Assembly: GCA_910583685.1 (NCBI GenBank)
Contig: CAJTXY010000023.1
Coordinates: 1-18,823 of the forward strand
Length of the DNA: 18,823 nt
From: an uncultured Bacilli bacterium
GTDB lineage: Bacteria > Bacillota_I > Bacilli_A > RF39 > UBA660
Reading direction: 5' to 3'
Shown: piece by piece, positions 6,659-14,569 of the stretch
How positions within the stretch are numbered: position 1 is the first letter of the stretch
Layout of the letters: each line of letters begins with the position of its first letter
Program-made: the position numbers and the translations under genes
Notes under the pieces: generated by a model
What the model was told of the DNA's origin: nothing
The model's input: only the letters and a program-made list of their open reading frames with translations
The model's database searches: none

Positions 6659-8251
6659 TTATTTAATAGATGATACCGTATATACAAATAGGGTAGAGTC
6701 ACTATTCTGAGAAGCAAAACCACTATATCCCTTGCTAAGATCAATTAAAGCATCCATCTTATTATTATATTTTTTTAAAATTTTACTATAATTAACTAGC
6801 TGTTTAATTCCCTGCTCTTGAAAATTTTTTGCCCCTTCCTTTAAGGCGTTACTTCCATCTACCAACTTTTTCATACCACTTTCTATTTCAATAGAGCCCT
6901 GATGTAGTCTTATAGTACCAGCTTCCATCATATCTAAGCCTTCTTTTAAAGTAGAAGAGAAAGACTCTAATTGTTCAATACTAGAAAGAAGTATTTCTAC
7001 TTGCTGGAAAGAGGAAAGGAAACTAAGACTCATATCAATGGCCGAGTTATTTCCAGAAAGAGCAAGACAAAGTTCATAAGCATTTTTAACAAGTCCAAGT
7101 GGATCACTTTCTCCCTGAATTTGATAATTTTGAAGATTATTTTGAACATAAATAGTTTGTAGTTCATTAAATGTTTTTCCACTTTTTTGTAATGTATTTT
7201 GTAAAATAGTATTATTTTGCACTTTTAAATTCTGAAGAGCCGTAGTAACTTCACTGATACTTTTTCCCTGTAATTTATTCTGGGTTTCAGCCTTCATTTG
7301 TAAAATCGCATTTTTTAAAGTAGTAAGTCCGTGATTTAACTGAACAGAGCCACTTTTTAATTGAGAAGAAGCATCCTTTATTTTTTCCATATTATAACGA
7401 AGCGATTTACTACCATCATAAAGAGAAACACTACCATTAGAAATCTCATCTGTTCCAGAAACCAATTTTTGCATATTCTCATCTAATGCTTGCATATTTT
7501 GATAAATCCTCTCTATTTTCCCAAGGGATGCAAATTCACTCTCACTAAGAAGTTTTGGAGTTGCTACAATATAAGTATTTGCTAAAGAAAAGTGAGAGGT
7601 AGTATAGGTAAGAGTAATATCATCGAAGCATTCAAACTCAAAAATACCAGTACTCTCATATAAGCCAGGAGAAGCAAGGCCAACAATCATACTGCGACTC
7701 CCTGTGGAAATGACTTTTCCATTGGTAATAGAGAAGTCCTTATTATTCTTTCCCTCCATAACCATACCAACACTGACAACAAATGGCGTATAAATCTCTT
7801 CGCTCTGCTCCATAATTTGTACTACTTTCTTATCCCTGTTAATAAAATGATAAACAATTTTTACTTCTCCAGATTTACCAACCATTTTTTTAGGATTCCT
7901 TTTTTTTCCATTAAAGAAGTATTCTATTTCTACATCAATCGGTAATAAAGTATCCGTCGTACCACGATAGAAAATATCTCGTCCCTTATTCTCCCAGATA
8001 ATTTTATTCCCATCTGTCTTAAACTTTTCGTCTCCATTGATATTTAAGATATCCTTTAAGACTGTATCGTCTTTCTCCTCCTGCTCTTTTAAAAATGACA
8101 GGTGATTGGTGACAGATGATTTTTCTATTTTGCCATCATATTCTAAATTGGAATAAATGGTCTCACTTTTAGTAATGGCGGAAACAGAAGCTGGTACCAA
8201 AAAAGTTCCCACTGCAACAAAAGTTGCAAATACTAATTTTCTATTTTTCAT
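6659..8251 (-). CDS. Secreted coiled-coil partner of MMPL transporter (YhgE/Pip-like region)
   Basis: This is a 530-residue protein exported by a signal peptide (KNRK, hydrophobic core, V-S-A at 23-25). The first ~230 mature residues are strand-rich, with a conserved-looking stretch on dissected secondary structure around YSNLEYDG and NHLSF. After this come heptad- and GS-type repeats (DEISNGSVSLYDGSKSL, LKSGSVQLNHGLTTLKN, and again around residues 440-490) typical of the long coiled coils in YhgE/Pip and of accessory proteins paired with Firmicute MMPL exporters. No C-terminal membrane segment is present, and the chain ends at a strand like that of other partner proteins, so it looks complete. 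It lies 15 bases downstream of the MMPL gene and is probably co-translated. It may bridge the transporter to the cell wall; that is inference. Confidence 0.78.
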   Translation of the reverse strand: MKNRKLVFATFVAVGTFLVPASVSAITKSETIYSNLEYDGKIEKSSVTNHLSFLKEQEEKDDTVLKDILNINGDEKFKTDGNKIIWENKGRDIFYRGTTDTLLPIDVEIEYFFNGKKRNPKKMVGKSGEVKIVYHFINRDKKVVQIMEQSEEIYTPFVVSVGMVMEGKNNKDFSITNGKVISTGSRSMIVGLASPGLYESTGIFEFECFDDITLTYTTSHFSLANTYIVATPKLLSESEFASLGKIERIYQNMQALDENMQKLVSGTDEISNGSVSLYDGSKSLRYNMEKIKDASSQLKSGSVQLNHGLTTLKNAILQMKAETQNKLQGKSISEVTTALQNLKVQNNTILQNTLQKSGKTFNELQTIYVQNNLQNYQIQGESDPLGLVKNAYELCLALSGNNSAIDMSLSFLSSFQQVEILLSSIEQLESFSSTLKEGLDMMEAGTIRLHQGSIEIESGMKKLVDGSNALKEGAKNFQEQGIKQLVNYSKILKKYNNKMDALIDLSKGYSGFASQNSDSTLFVYTVSSIK

Positions 8252-8266
8252 ATATATCCCTCATTT

Positions 8267-10315
8267 CTAATTTTTAGTGGTTTTCATAATTATTTTATCG
8301 AAAGTAAGAAGCAATGCTGGTAAAATAAATACTACTGCACCCATACTAATAATGGCACCTCTTGATAAAAGCTTACAAATGGATGCAATCATATCGATCT
8401 TTGAGTAAAAGGCAACTCCAAATGTAGCAGCAAAGAAACAAAGTGCTGATACAATAATAGATGGCACAGTCTTAGAAAGTGTCTCTTGCATTGCCTGGTT
8501 TTTATTTTGAATAACTTGTCTATTTTCTAAATATTTCGTTGATAATAAAATCGCATAATCAATTGTCGCACCTAATTGAATAGTACCAATGACAATGGAG
8601 GCGATAAAGGGAAGGGTTGTTCCTGTAAAGTAGGCAAATGCCATATTAAGAAATATTGCAAATTCAATAGTAATAACTAAAATAATAGGCAAGCTACAAG
8701 ATTTTAAAACACCTAACATTAAGATAAAGATAACGGCGATAGAAATATAATTAACAATTCTAAAATCATGATCCGCAATTTCTACTAAATCTTTAGTAAG
8801 GGCTCCTTCTCCAGCAACCATTGCATTTTTATCATACTTTTTAACGAGCCTGGAAATTTCCCCAATCTGTTTATTCAATTTATCACTAGCTACCTCATAA
8901 GTAGAATTTAGAATAATAAGTTGATAGGCATCGCTTTTAAAGACGGAAACTATCTCTTCTGGCAACATCTCTTCTGGAATTCCAAAATCGAGTAATGTAG
9001 TAGGGGCAAGTACCAAATCAATCCCCTCCATATTCTTAAGCTTTTGTACCATTTCATCTACCTCATTATTTTCTAGATCTTTATCAACTAGAATGATTTG
9101 TGGAGAAACAATATGAAATTTACGGGCAAGATCAGAATTGGCAATTTGACTAGGAAGATCCTGAGGAAGTGACTTATCAAGTTTGTAATAGACCTCACAT
9201 CGACTATTTCCAATAATAGCAGGAACGATCAAAATAAGAAATAAAATCAATATAATATTCTTATGCCGAATTGTAAAATCCCCGATCTTTTTAAATTGTG
9301 GAAAAAAGTTTTTATGTCTTGTTTTTTCTATATATTTATCAAATACAAGAATAAGTGCCGGAAAGAGGGTTAAAACAGTAAATAATCCACAAACAACACC
9401 TTTTGCCATAACAATTCCAATATCTGATCCTAACGTAAGATCCATAAAGCATAATGCTAAGAATCCTGCGATTGTAGTAAGAGAAGATCCTAAGATAGAT
9501 TGAAACGTTTCGATAATAGCATCCTGCATCGCCTGTGATTTATCGGAGTGACGCTTCTTAGCTTGTTCATATTTATGATATAGAAAAATAGAAAAGTCAG
9601 TGGTAACCCCTAATTGCAATACTGCGGTAATTGCTTTTGTAATATAAGAGATTTCTCCCAAAAAAATATTACTTCCCATATTATAAAGAATAGCAATACC
9701 AATATTTCCAAGCAAGAAAATAGGAATTAAATAAGAGTCTGTTGCAAAAAGAAGTACTACAAGACAAAGAGCAACAGCAATAATAATATAAGCAAGCATC
9801 TCTGAATTAGATAGTCTCATCGTATCAAGAACCATCGCTGTCATCCCACTAACGCTAGACGCTTTTACAACACCTCTAAGATTTTCGATAGCATCGATCG
9901 TTTCGGCATCAGAAATAGAATCCTGAAATGTAACAAGAATCATAGTTTCATCTTTATGATAAATTTTTTGCCGGATTTCATCAGGAAGCAGAGAAATAGG
10001 AATGACACTGTCTGTAATATCAGCAGCACTAAAAACATTTTGTACCCCATTAACTTTTTTAATACGATCCTGTAGCTTTAACATATCATAGTTTTCCTGT
10101 TGTTCTACAATAATGAAAGAAAAAGCACCGATCCCAAACTTCTCTGTTAAAATATTTTGGCCTTTAACAGTTTCAATGTCTTCTGGCAAGTATGCTAAAA
10201 TATCATAATTGATTTTAGTACAGTGGTATCCCCATAATGCAGGAATAAGTAATAAAAATGAGACAATTACAATAAACACACTATGCTCTGTAATAAGTTT
10301 TGTTAGTTTTTTCAT
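8267..10315 (-). CDS. MMPL-family RND exporter
   Basis: This is a 682-residue polytopic membrane protein with two MMPL/RND halves. Each has one membrane segment, an extracytoplasmic porter-like domain (about 31-170 and 375-510) and a block of five further segments. The proton-relay aspartates expected in TM4 and TM10 are visible as LGVTTD240F and LGATID586Y. The length suits the compact Firmicute/actinobacterial MMPL type that exports lipids, glycolipids or hydrophobic drugs; the substrate is unknown. The ATG follows GGAGGT at proper spacing. The gene is first in an operon with the coiled-coil partner and divergent from a TetR repressor, the usual regulated-exporter layout. A TATAAT (minus strand, 10339-10344) gives a possible -10. 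Confidence 0.92.
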   Translation of the reverse strand: MKKLTKLITEHSVFIVIVSFLLLIPALWGYHCTKINYDILAYLPEDIETVKGQNILTEKFGIGAFSFIIVEQQENYDMLKLQDRIKKVNGVQNVFSAADITDSVIPISLLPDEIRQKIYHKDETMILVTFQDSISDAETIDAIENLRGVVKASSVSGMTAMVLDTMRLSNSEMLAYIIIAVALCLVVLLFATDSYLIPIFLLGNIGIAILYNMGSNIFLGEISYITKAITAVLQLGVTTDFSIFLYHKYEQAKKRHSDKSQAMQDAIIETFQSILGSSLTTIAGFLALCFMDLTLGSDIGIVMAKGVVCGLFTVLTLFPALILVFDKYIEKTRHKNFFPQFKKIGDFTIRHKNIILILFLILIVPAIIGNSRCEVYYKLDKSLPQDLPSQIANSDLARKFHIVSPQIILVDKDLENNEVDEMVQKLKNMEGIDLVLAPTTLLDFGIPEEMLPEEIVSVFKSDAYQLIILNSTYEVASDKLNKQIGEISRLVKKYDKNAMVAGEGALTKDLVEIADHDFRIVNYISIAVIFILMLGVLKSCSLPIILVITIEFAIFLNMAFAYFTGTTLPFIASIVIGTIQLGATIDYAILLSTKYLENRQVIQNKNQAMQETLSKTVPSIIVSALCFFAATFGVAFYSKIDMIASICKLLSRGAIISMGAVVFILPALLLTFDKIIMKTTKN

Positions 10316-10338
10316 AATTTGACCTCCATCGCTTCCAT

Positions 10339-10344
10339 ATTATA
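10339..10344 (-). promoter_or_regulatory. Possible -10 box of the MMPL operon
   Basis: A perfect TATAAT on the minus strand, 23 bases before the MMPL start codon. The -35 region is weak (CTGTTT at 17-base spacing), as often found for regulated promoters. Confidence 0.4.
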
Positions 10345-10385
10345 TGTAAGAGAAGTTAAAAAAACAGGCACAGGAAAAAACAAAA

Positions 10386-10401
10386 TGTTGTTTAACCAAC
10401 A
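10386..10401. promoter_or_regulatory. Candidate TetR operator
   Basis: TGTTGTTTAACCAACA is a 16-bp palindrome with one mismatched pair. It lies in the divergent tetR-MMPL intergenic region, between the two -10 boxes. TetR-family repressors usually bind such palindromes beside their own gene. Confidence 0.5.
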
Positions 10402-10447
10402 AATTTACAAATATGTATAGATAAATAATAAACTTTTGTCTACTATC

Positions 10448-10476
10448 TTAACAAATGTCTAGTAAAAGTATATAAT
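10448..10476 (+). promoter_or_regulatory. Promoter of the TetR gene
   Basis: TTAACA (10448-10453), a 17-base spacer and TATAAT (10471-10476). The -10 overlaps an upstream ATG at 10475, which therefore cannot be the real start. Confidence 0.8.
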
Positions 10477-10492
10477 GACAACAGGTGATAAA

Positions 10493-11062
10493 ATGAAAAA
10501 TCAAAAAGTAGACCTAAGAATTATAAAAACTAAAAAGAGCCTCTATGAAGCACTTCTGATATTAATGAAAGAAAAAACTTTCGAGGACATAAAAGTATCG
10601 GATATCTGTGAAAAAGCATACATCAATCGTTCTACGTTTTACACTCATTTTGAAGATAAGTATATGCTTTTTGATAGTTTAATAAAAGACTTAAAAGAAA
10701 GCCTAAAAGAAGAATTAGAAAAGAATAAAAATATTTCAAATTCAAAAGAGTACTATATAGAACTGATAAAGATATTATTAGATCATATTGAAATAAAAAA
10801 AGAAATTTATACACCAATTATGATTAATAATAGAAATAGCATTGCAATGGATATGATATATGATACACTAAATGAAGATATAATAAAAAGATTAGAGGAG
10901 GATGAAATTCTTCATAATAAAAAAATACCTAGCGAATTTATCGCTAAGTTCTATTTAGGTGCGATTATCAATATTGGAATGGAATGGTTAAAAAGTAAAA
11001 ATAAATATAAGAGAGAGGAAATCATTAAATATCTAAAAGATTTAATTCCCGAAAATCTATAA
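10493..11062 (+). CDS. TetR/AcrR-family transcriptional regulator
   Basis: This is a 189-residue one-component repressor. The N-terminal domain carries the TetR helix-turn-helix at about residues 27-50: FEDIKVSDICEKA, then INRSTFYTHFEDK. The C-terminal ligand-binding part is all-helical and resembles the TetR-like C-terminal domain group. The in-frame ATG at 10475 is rejected because the -10 box covers it; ATG 10493 has AGGTGAT upstream. It is divergent from the MMPL exporter operon and probably represses both. It is convergent with the LysM gene, with only 7 bases between stop codons and no clear hairpin there. Confidence 0.9.
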   Translation: MKNQKVDLRIIKTKKSLYEALLILMKEKTFEDIKVSDICEKAYINRSTFYTHFEDKYMLFDSLIKDLKESLKEELEKNKNISNSKEYYIELIKILLDHIEIKKEIYTPIMINNRNSIAMDMIYDTLNEDIIKRLEEDEILHNKKIPSEFIAKFYLGAIINIGMEWLKSKNKYKREEIIKYLKDLIPENL

Positions 11063-11069
11063 GTGAAAA

Positions 11070-12008
11070 CTATTTTGTCTGCATACGTACACCTTTTTGT
11101 AAAACATTGAAAGAAACATCAGTATCAAATGCTTTTTCCTTAAAAGCTCTTGGATGAATAACGGTATCTCCTACTTGAATTAAGTCAGATTTTAAATGAT
11201 CATTAGTCTTAATTAATGTTTCTTTGTTAACGTGTAGTTGTTCTGCAATACCATCGGTAGTTTGATTTGGAATAATTCGAAATATGTAATCTTCTTGTGG
11301 TTCAAGTCCAATCTGATAAGTAGCACGAGTAATACCATTAATAATACCATCACTAATACTATCAGCCTCTTGTGGACTAATACGGTTTCCAATAGCAATA
11401 GAGACAAAACTTCCAGATGGTGCAATCGCCTCTTCTGTCGCTGTAGGTACACGATGTGTGATATCTTGCTCTTTTTCTACTTTTAAAACACCACAGCGGA
11501 TACCATCAACTTTAATGCCTTCTTGTTTTAGACCAGCCCGCATTGCTAATGCCAGAATATCACTACGATTGTTGGACTCATTGTTATAAGGACCGAGAAT
11601 AACAGTACTGTCACTATCGTAAATTAAACCAGCCATCGTAATAACGGTAGAGTTTTCCCTTGCTAGAACCTCATCTCCTTTAACAGCTGGTGTAACATTA
11701 ATTCCCATATCTTCTAATTTATGAACAGTAGTATTAAAGATTTTAGGATCACAGTCGCTATCACATAAAATAAGATTTAAATCATTAATATGTTGAATAG
11801 AGATACGACGCTCATTTGAAATTTCAATCTCATCTACCATAGCCTCCATTTGTTCTCTAGACTCATCCTGACTGTTTTTGATATGACCTATACCGCAAAC
11901 AGAACCAGCTAAACTAAGACTAAGTACAGCAGCAAGAGCAAACTTTTGTCCCGTTTTGGAAATTTTCCAAATATTAGAATCTTGAATATTTAAATGATCA
12001 ATCTTCAT
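11070..12008 (-). CDS. Membrane-anchored LysM-domain protein
   Basis: This 312-residue protein has a short cytoplasmic N-terminus, one membrane segment at about 23-41 (ALAAVLSLSLAGSVCGIG) and an extracytoplasmic part. The C-terminal region at about 240-286 fits a LysM peptidoglycan-binding domain: DYIFRI, DGIAEQLHV, ETLIKTNDHL, LIQVGDTVIHP. The domain between (about 60-230) is not recognised; its SGSFVSIAIGNRISPQEAD stretch is faintly like an amidase but catalytic residues are not evident. A longer reading frame starts at TTG 12107, but the promoter (TTGACT/TATACT) and the site AGAGGTGA just before ATG 12008 support the short form. The promoter shares a 16-mer with that of htpG. The role is probably in cell-wall maintenance. 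Confidence 0.72.
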   Translation of the reverse strand: MKIDHLNIQDSNIWKISKTGQKFALAAVLSLSLAGSVCGIGHIKNSQDESREQMEAMVDEIEISNERRISIQHINDLNLILCDSDCDPKIFNTTVHKLEDMGINVTPAVKGDEVLARENSTVITMAGLIYDSDSTVILGPYNNESNNRSDILALAMRAGLKQEGIKVDGIRCGVLKVEKEQDITHRVPTATEEAIAPSGSFVSIAIGNRISPQEADSISDGIINGITRATYQIGLEPQEDYIFRIIPNQTTDGIAEQLHVNKETLIKTNDHLKSDLIQVGDTVIHPRAFKEKAFDTDVSFNVLQKGVRMQTK

Positions 12009-12031
12009 ACTTTCACCTCTACTATGAATTA

Positions 12032-12059
12032 AGTATACCGCGTTTTTAGCAAAAGTCAA
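12032..12059 (-). promoter_or_regulatory. Promoter of the LysM gene
   Basis: On the minus strand TTGACT (12054-12059), a 16-base spacer and TATACT (12032-12037). The 16 bases at 12044-12059 are identical to those at 6603-6618 in the htpG promoter. Confidence 0.75.
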
Positions 12060-12100
12060 AAGCAAAGTGTCAAAGTAGATGACAACTAAGTCGTCAAATA

Positions 12101-12129
12101 ATGACAATAAAGTTACAATATGTTATGAT
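12101..12129 (+). promoter_or_regulatory. Promoter of the DUF3048-gpsA-DUF1653 operon
   Basis: ATGACA (12101-12106), a 17-base spacer and TATGAT (12124-12129), each 5 of 6 to consensus, 22 bases before the ATG at 12152. Confidence 0.7.
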
Positions 12130-12151
12130 TAAGCTAAAATAGGAGGTTGAA

Positions 12152-13273
12152 ATGAATATAGAAGAAATGGAGGCAACAGTAGAATTGGCAAGGAAGAAAA
12201 AGAAAAAAAGAAAAAAAATAATAATAACAATAGTAAGCCTTATTTTTCTAGTAATTTTAGGAGTTGTTTGCTATTTTTACTTCCTACCAGATGAGGTGAA
12301 AAAAGAAGTACAGAAAAAAATTCCCAAAATAGAAGAAAAAAATTTAAAAATTGTAGATTTAAAAAGTAAGGAACGCCCAGTGGCAGTAATGATTGATAAC
12401 AATACAGGACGCAATAATAACAACTCTCATGCGGGACTTCAAGACTCATTTATTAATTATGAAATCATTGTTGAGGGAGGACTAACCAGAATTATGGCTT
12501 TATTTAAAGATAAAGACGTCTCTTTAATTGGCCCAGTTCGCAGTAGTCGACATTATTTTCTAGATTATGCTCTAGAAAGTGATGCGATTTATGCACATTT
12601 TGGTTGGAGTACCTATGCAGAAAATGATATTAAGAGTCTAGGAGTAAATAATCTAAATGGCCTATATTTATCTGCTCCATACTGGAGAGATACTTCTATT
12701 GCAGCACCACATAATGTCTTTACAACAACAGAAAAGCTATACGAGGCAGCAGAAAAGGAAGGTTATGAAAAAGAAAGTAATAATTGGCAGTTATTAGATT
12801 ATAGTTTTGATGAAATTATGCTAGATAAAAAAGATGCTAAAAAAGAAGGAAAAGAAACAAGTGACGAAACAAATCCAGAACTACTGGCAGCAGGCAATGT
12901 AAATATTCGCTATTCCAATGCCCAAACAAGAAGCTATCAGTACGATGAGACTCGTAAAGTATATTTAAGATTTATGAATGATGCTCCTCATAATGATAAA
13001 ACAACTGGCCAACAACTACATTACAAAAATATTATAATAATGAAAGTAAATAATAAAACATTAGATAGCTATGGCAGACAAGACTTAGATACAACCGGAG
13101 AAGGAAGTGGCTACTACATTACAAACGGTTACGCTCTACCAATCACCTGGCACAAATCATCAAGAAAAGAAAAGACAACTTATACTTATACAGATGGTAG
13201 TAAAGTAAAAGTAAATGATGGAAATACCTTTATTCAAGTGATGCCAACAATTTATAATCCAGAATGGAACTAA
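12152..13273 (+). CDS. DUF3048 (YerB-family) membrane-anchored protein
   Basis: This is a 373-residue protein of the YerB/DUF3048 family, whose function is unknown. A very basic N-terminal stretch (residues 15-22, RKKKKKRKK) is followed by one membrane segment at about 23-45 and an extracytoplasmic domain. Most family members are lipoproteins, whereas this one has an uncleaved anchor with no lipobox cysteine. Family motifs include RPVAVMIDN, EGGLTRIMALF and GPVRSSRHYFLDYA (about 75-140), with AHFGWS soon after and a C-terminal WHKSSR...TYTDGSKV block. The start has TAGGAGGT. It is the first gene of an operon with gpsA (11-base gap). The divergent LysM neighbour suggests a cell-envelope theme. 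Confidence 0.9.
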   Translation: MNIEEMEATVELARKKKKKRKKIIITIVSLIFLVILGVVCYFYFLPDEVKKEVQKKIPKIEEKNLKIVDLKSKERPVAVMIDNNTGRNNNNSHAGLQDSFINYEIIVEGGLTRIMALFKDKDVSLIGPVRSSRHYFLDYALESDAIYAHFGWSTYAENDIKSLGVNNLNGLYLSAPYWRDTSIAAPHNVFTTTEKLYEAAEKEGYEKESNNWQLLDYSFDEIMLDKKDAKKEGKETSDETNPELLAAGNVNIRYSNAQTRSYQYDETRKVYLRFMNDAPHNDKTTGQQLHYKNIIIMKVNNKTLDSYGRQDLDTTGEGSGYYITNGYALPITWHKSSRKEKTTYTYTDGSKVKVNDGNTFIQVMPTIYNPEWN

Positions 13274-13284
13274 CAGGAGGAAAT

Positions 13285-14250
13285 ATGAAAATAGCAGTTT
13301 TAGGAACAGGAGCCTACGGAATGGCACTAGCAACAGCACTAAAAAGAAAGAATAATCAAATTACAATGTGGACCAACTTTACATCTGAAAAGGAGAAGTT
13401 AGAGCAAGAAAGAGGAAATGAAAAAGTTCTACCAGGTATTATTTTAGATAAAGAAATAGAAATTACCTGTGATATGAAACAAGCTTGTACAGAAAAAGAG
13501 CTAATCATCCTTGCCATCCCAATTGCCCATTTAGAAACGACCATAATAAAAGTCAAAGACTTTATAGAAGAACAAACCGCTCTTTGTATTGCAACAAAGG
13601 GAATAGAAGAGTATGGCCATTTTGCCCACGAACTTTTAAAAAAGCATATAGAAAGTGAAAAAGTAGCCGTATTAAGCGGACCAACTTTTGCCCTTGACCT
13701 AGCAACAGATACCGTTTGTGCTCTAACAATAGCCAGTAAAAATAAGAAAGTACAAAAGATAATGACGAATGCTCTGGAGACTGACCATATTTTATTAGAG
13801 GAATGTGATGATATCATTGGGGTAGAATTATGTGGAAGCATCAAAAACATAATTGCGATTGCCAGTGGTATATTAAACGGACTAGGCCAAAGTGCATCTA
13901 CTAGTGCACTTCTCCAAAAAAAATCCCTAGAAGAAATGACCAATATTATTGAAAGTTTCCAAGGCGAAAGGAAAACAGCCCTAACTTTTGCAGGAATAGG
14001 GGATTTTATTTTAACCTGTAATAGCTTAAAAAGTAGAAACTATACATATGGTACCAAAGTAGGTTCTAAAGATAAGGATTTAGAAAAATATGTGGAAAGT
14101 ACAACAATTGAGGGATTATATACAGTAAAATCATTAGTAAGTCTGTTGAAAAAGCAAAATATAAAGTCCCCTATCATTGAAAAAATTCACAATATCTGTG
14201 TAAAAGGGGAAGAACCAGCTAATTTATTAACAATACTTGTGGAAAAATAA
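13285..14250 (+). CDS. gpsA: NAD(P)-dependent glycerol-3-phosphate dehydrogenase
   Basis: This 321-residue cytosolic enzyme reduces dihydroxyacetone phosphate to sn-glycerol-3-phosphate for phospholipid synthesis. The Rossmann motif GTGAYG is at 7-12. The catalytic residues expected from the GPD family are present: K105 (ATKGIE), K187 (GSIKN), D240 (GIGD), T244 and R251-N252 (SRN). SGPTFALDLA (131-140) is the usual motif. The segment normally reading NxxAALxTRG is SASTSALLQKKS (203-214), so this copy is divergent there. The start is ATG 13285, with AGGAGG 5 bases upstream; an in-frame ATG at 13264 would overlap the previous gene. It is co-transcribed with the DUF3048 and DUF1653 genes. Confidence 0.95.
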   Translation: MKIAVLGTGAYGMALATALKRKNNQITMWTNFTSEKEKLEQERGNEKVLPGIILDKEIEITCDMKQACTEKELIILAIPIAHLETTIIKVKDFIEEQTALCIATKGIEEYGHFAHELLKKHIESEKVAVLSGPTFALDLATDTVCALTIASKNKKVQKIMTNALETDHILLEECDDIIGVELCGSIKNIIAIASGILNGLGQSASTSALLQKKSLEEMTNIIESFQGERKTALTFAGIGDFILTCNSLKSRNYTYGTKVGSKDKDLEKYVESTTIEGLYTVKSLVSLLKKQNIKSPIIEKIHNICVKGEEPANLLTILVEK

Positions 14251-14252
14251 AA

Positions 14253-14492
14253 ATGAGAGAAGTAAAAATAAAAGGAATTTATAAACACTATAATGGTAAT
14301 TATTATATTGTAGAAGGAATCGGGACACACTCAGAGAATTTAGAAGAATGTGTGATTTACCGAGCACTTTATGGAACAGGAGAAGTATGGATTCGTCCAC
14401 TTTCGATGTTTTTAGATGAAGTGAATAAAAATGGACAACAGTATAGATTTGAATTACAGGAAATTGCTAGTAGAGACCCTAATCATCCATAA
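14253..14492 (+). CDS. DUF1653 domain protein
   Basis: This is a 79-residue single-domain protein of the DUF1653 family, function unknown. Family motifs are visible: GIYKHYNGNYY (residues 8-18), THSENLEECVIYRALYGTG (about 25-43), WIRPLSMFLDEV (about 46-57) and RF near the end. The start lies 2 bases after the gpsA stop, so translation is probably coupled; no separate ribosome site is needed. The last codons form the left arm of the operon terminator. Confidence 0.9.
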   Translation: MREVKIKGIYKHYNGNYYIVEGIGTHSENLEECVIYRALYGTGEVWIRPLSMFLDEVNKNGQQYRFELQEIASRDPNHP

Positions 14493-14508
14493 GAGATTAG
14501 GGTCTTTT
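14474..14508 (+). terminator. Operon terminator overlapping the DUF1653 stop
   Basis: Perfect 11-bp arms AGACCCTAATC (14474-14484) and GATTAGGGTCT (14495-14505) with a 10-base loop, followed by T residues. The left arm is coding sequence and the TAA stop is in the loop. Confidence 0.92.
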
Positions 14509-14540
14509 AATTTTTTGATGTAAATTTTAAATAAATGTAG

Positions 14541-14553
14541 TATGATATATAAT
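14541..14553 (+). promoter_or_regulatory. -10 region of the ABC transporter operon
   Basis: Overlapping TATGAT (14541-14546) and TATAAT (14548-14553) lie 17-29 bases before the ATG at 14570. Possible -35 boxes (TTGATG at 14515, TTTTAA at 14525) are weak or badly spaced, so the exact promoter is uncertain. Confidence 0.4.
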
Positions 14554-14569
14554 AAGAAAGGATACAGAT

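Noticed and set aside
10475..10492. Upstream ATG for the TetR gene
   Set aside because: It overlaps the TATAAT -10 box; ATG 10493 has a proper ribosome site.
11070..12008. N-acetylmuramoyl-L-alanine amidase
   Set aside because: Only a faint C-terminal similarity; zinc-binding His/Glu residues are not visible.
12054..12074. Canonical CtsR box
   Set aside because: The heptads match but the 7-base gap between them does not fit the 3-base gap of known CtsR sites.
12009..12107. N-terminal extension of the LysM protein from TTG 12107
   Set aside because: The gene's own -35/-10 lies inside this stretch, and a good ribosome site precedes ATG 12008.
13264..13284. Earlier ATG for gpsA
   Set aside because: It would cover the AGGAGG site and overlap the DUF3048 gene; the family starts at MKIAVLG.
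13356..13943. 195-codon open frame on the minus strand
   Set aside because: Fully antisense to gpsA, no ribosome site, composition of a shadow frame.
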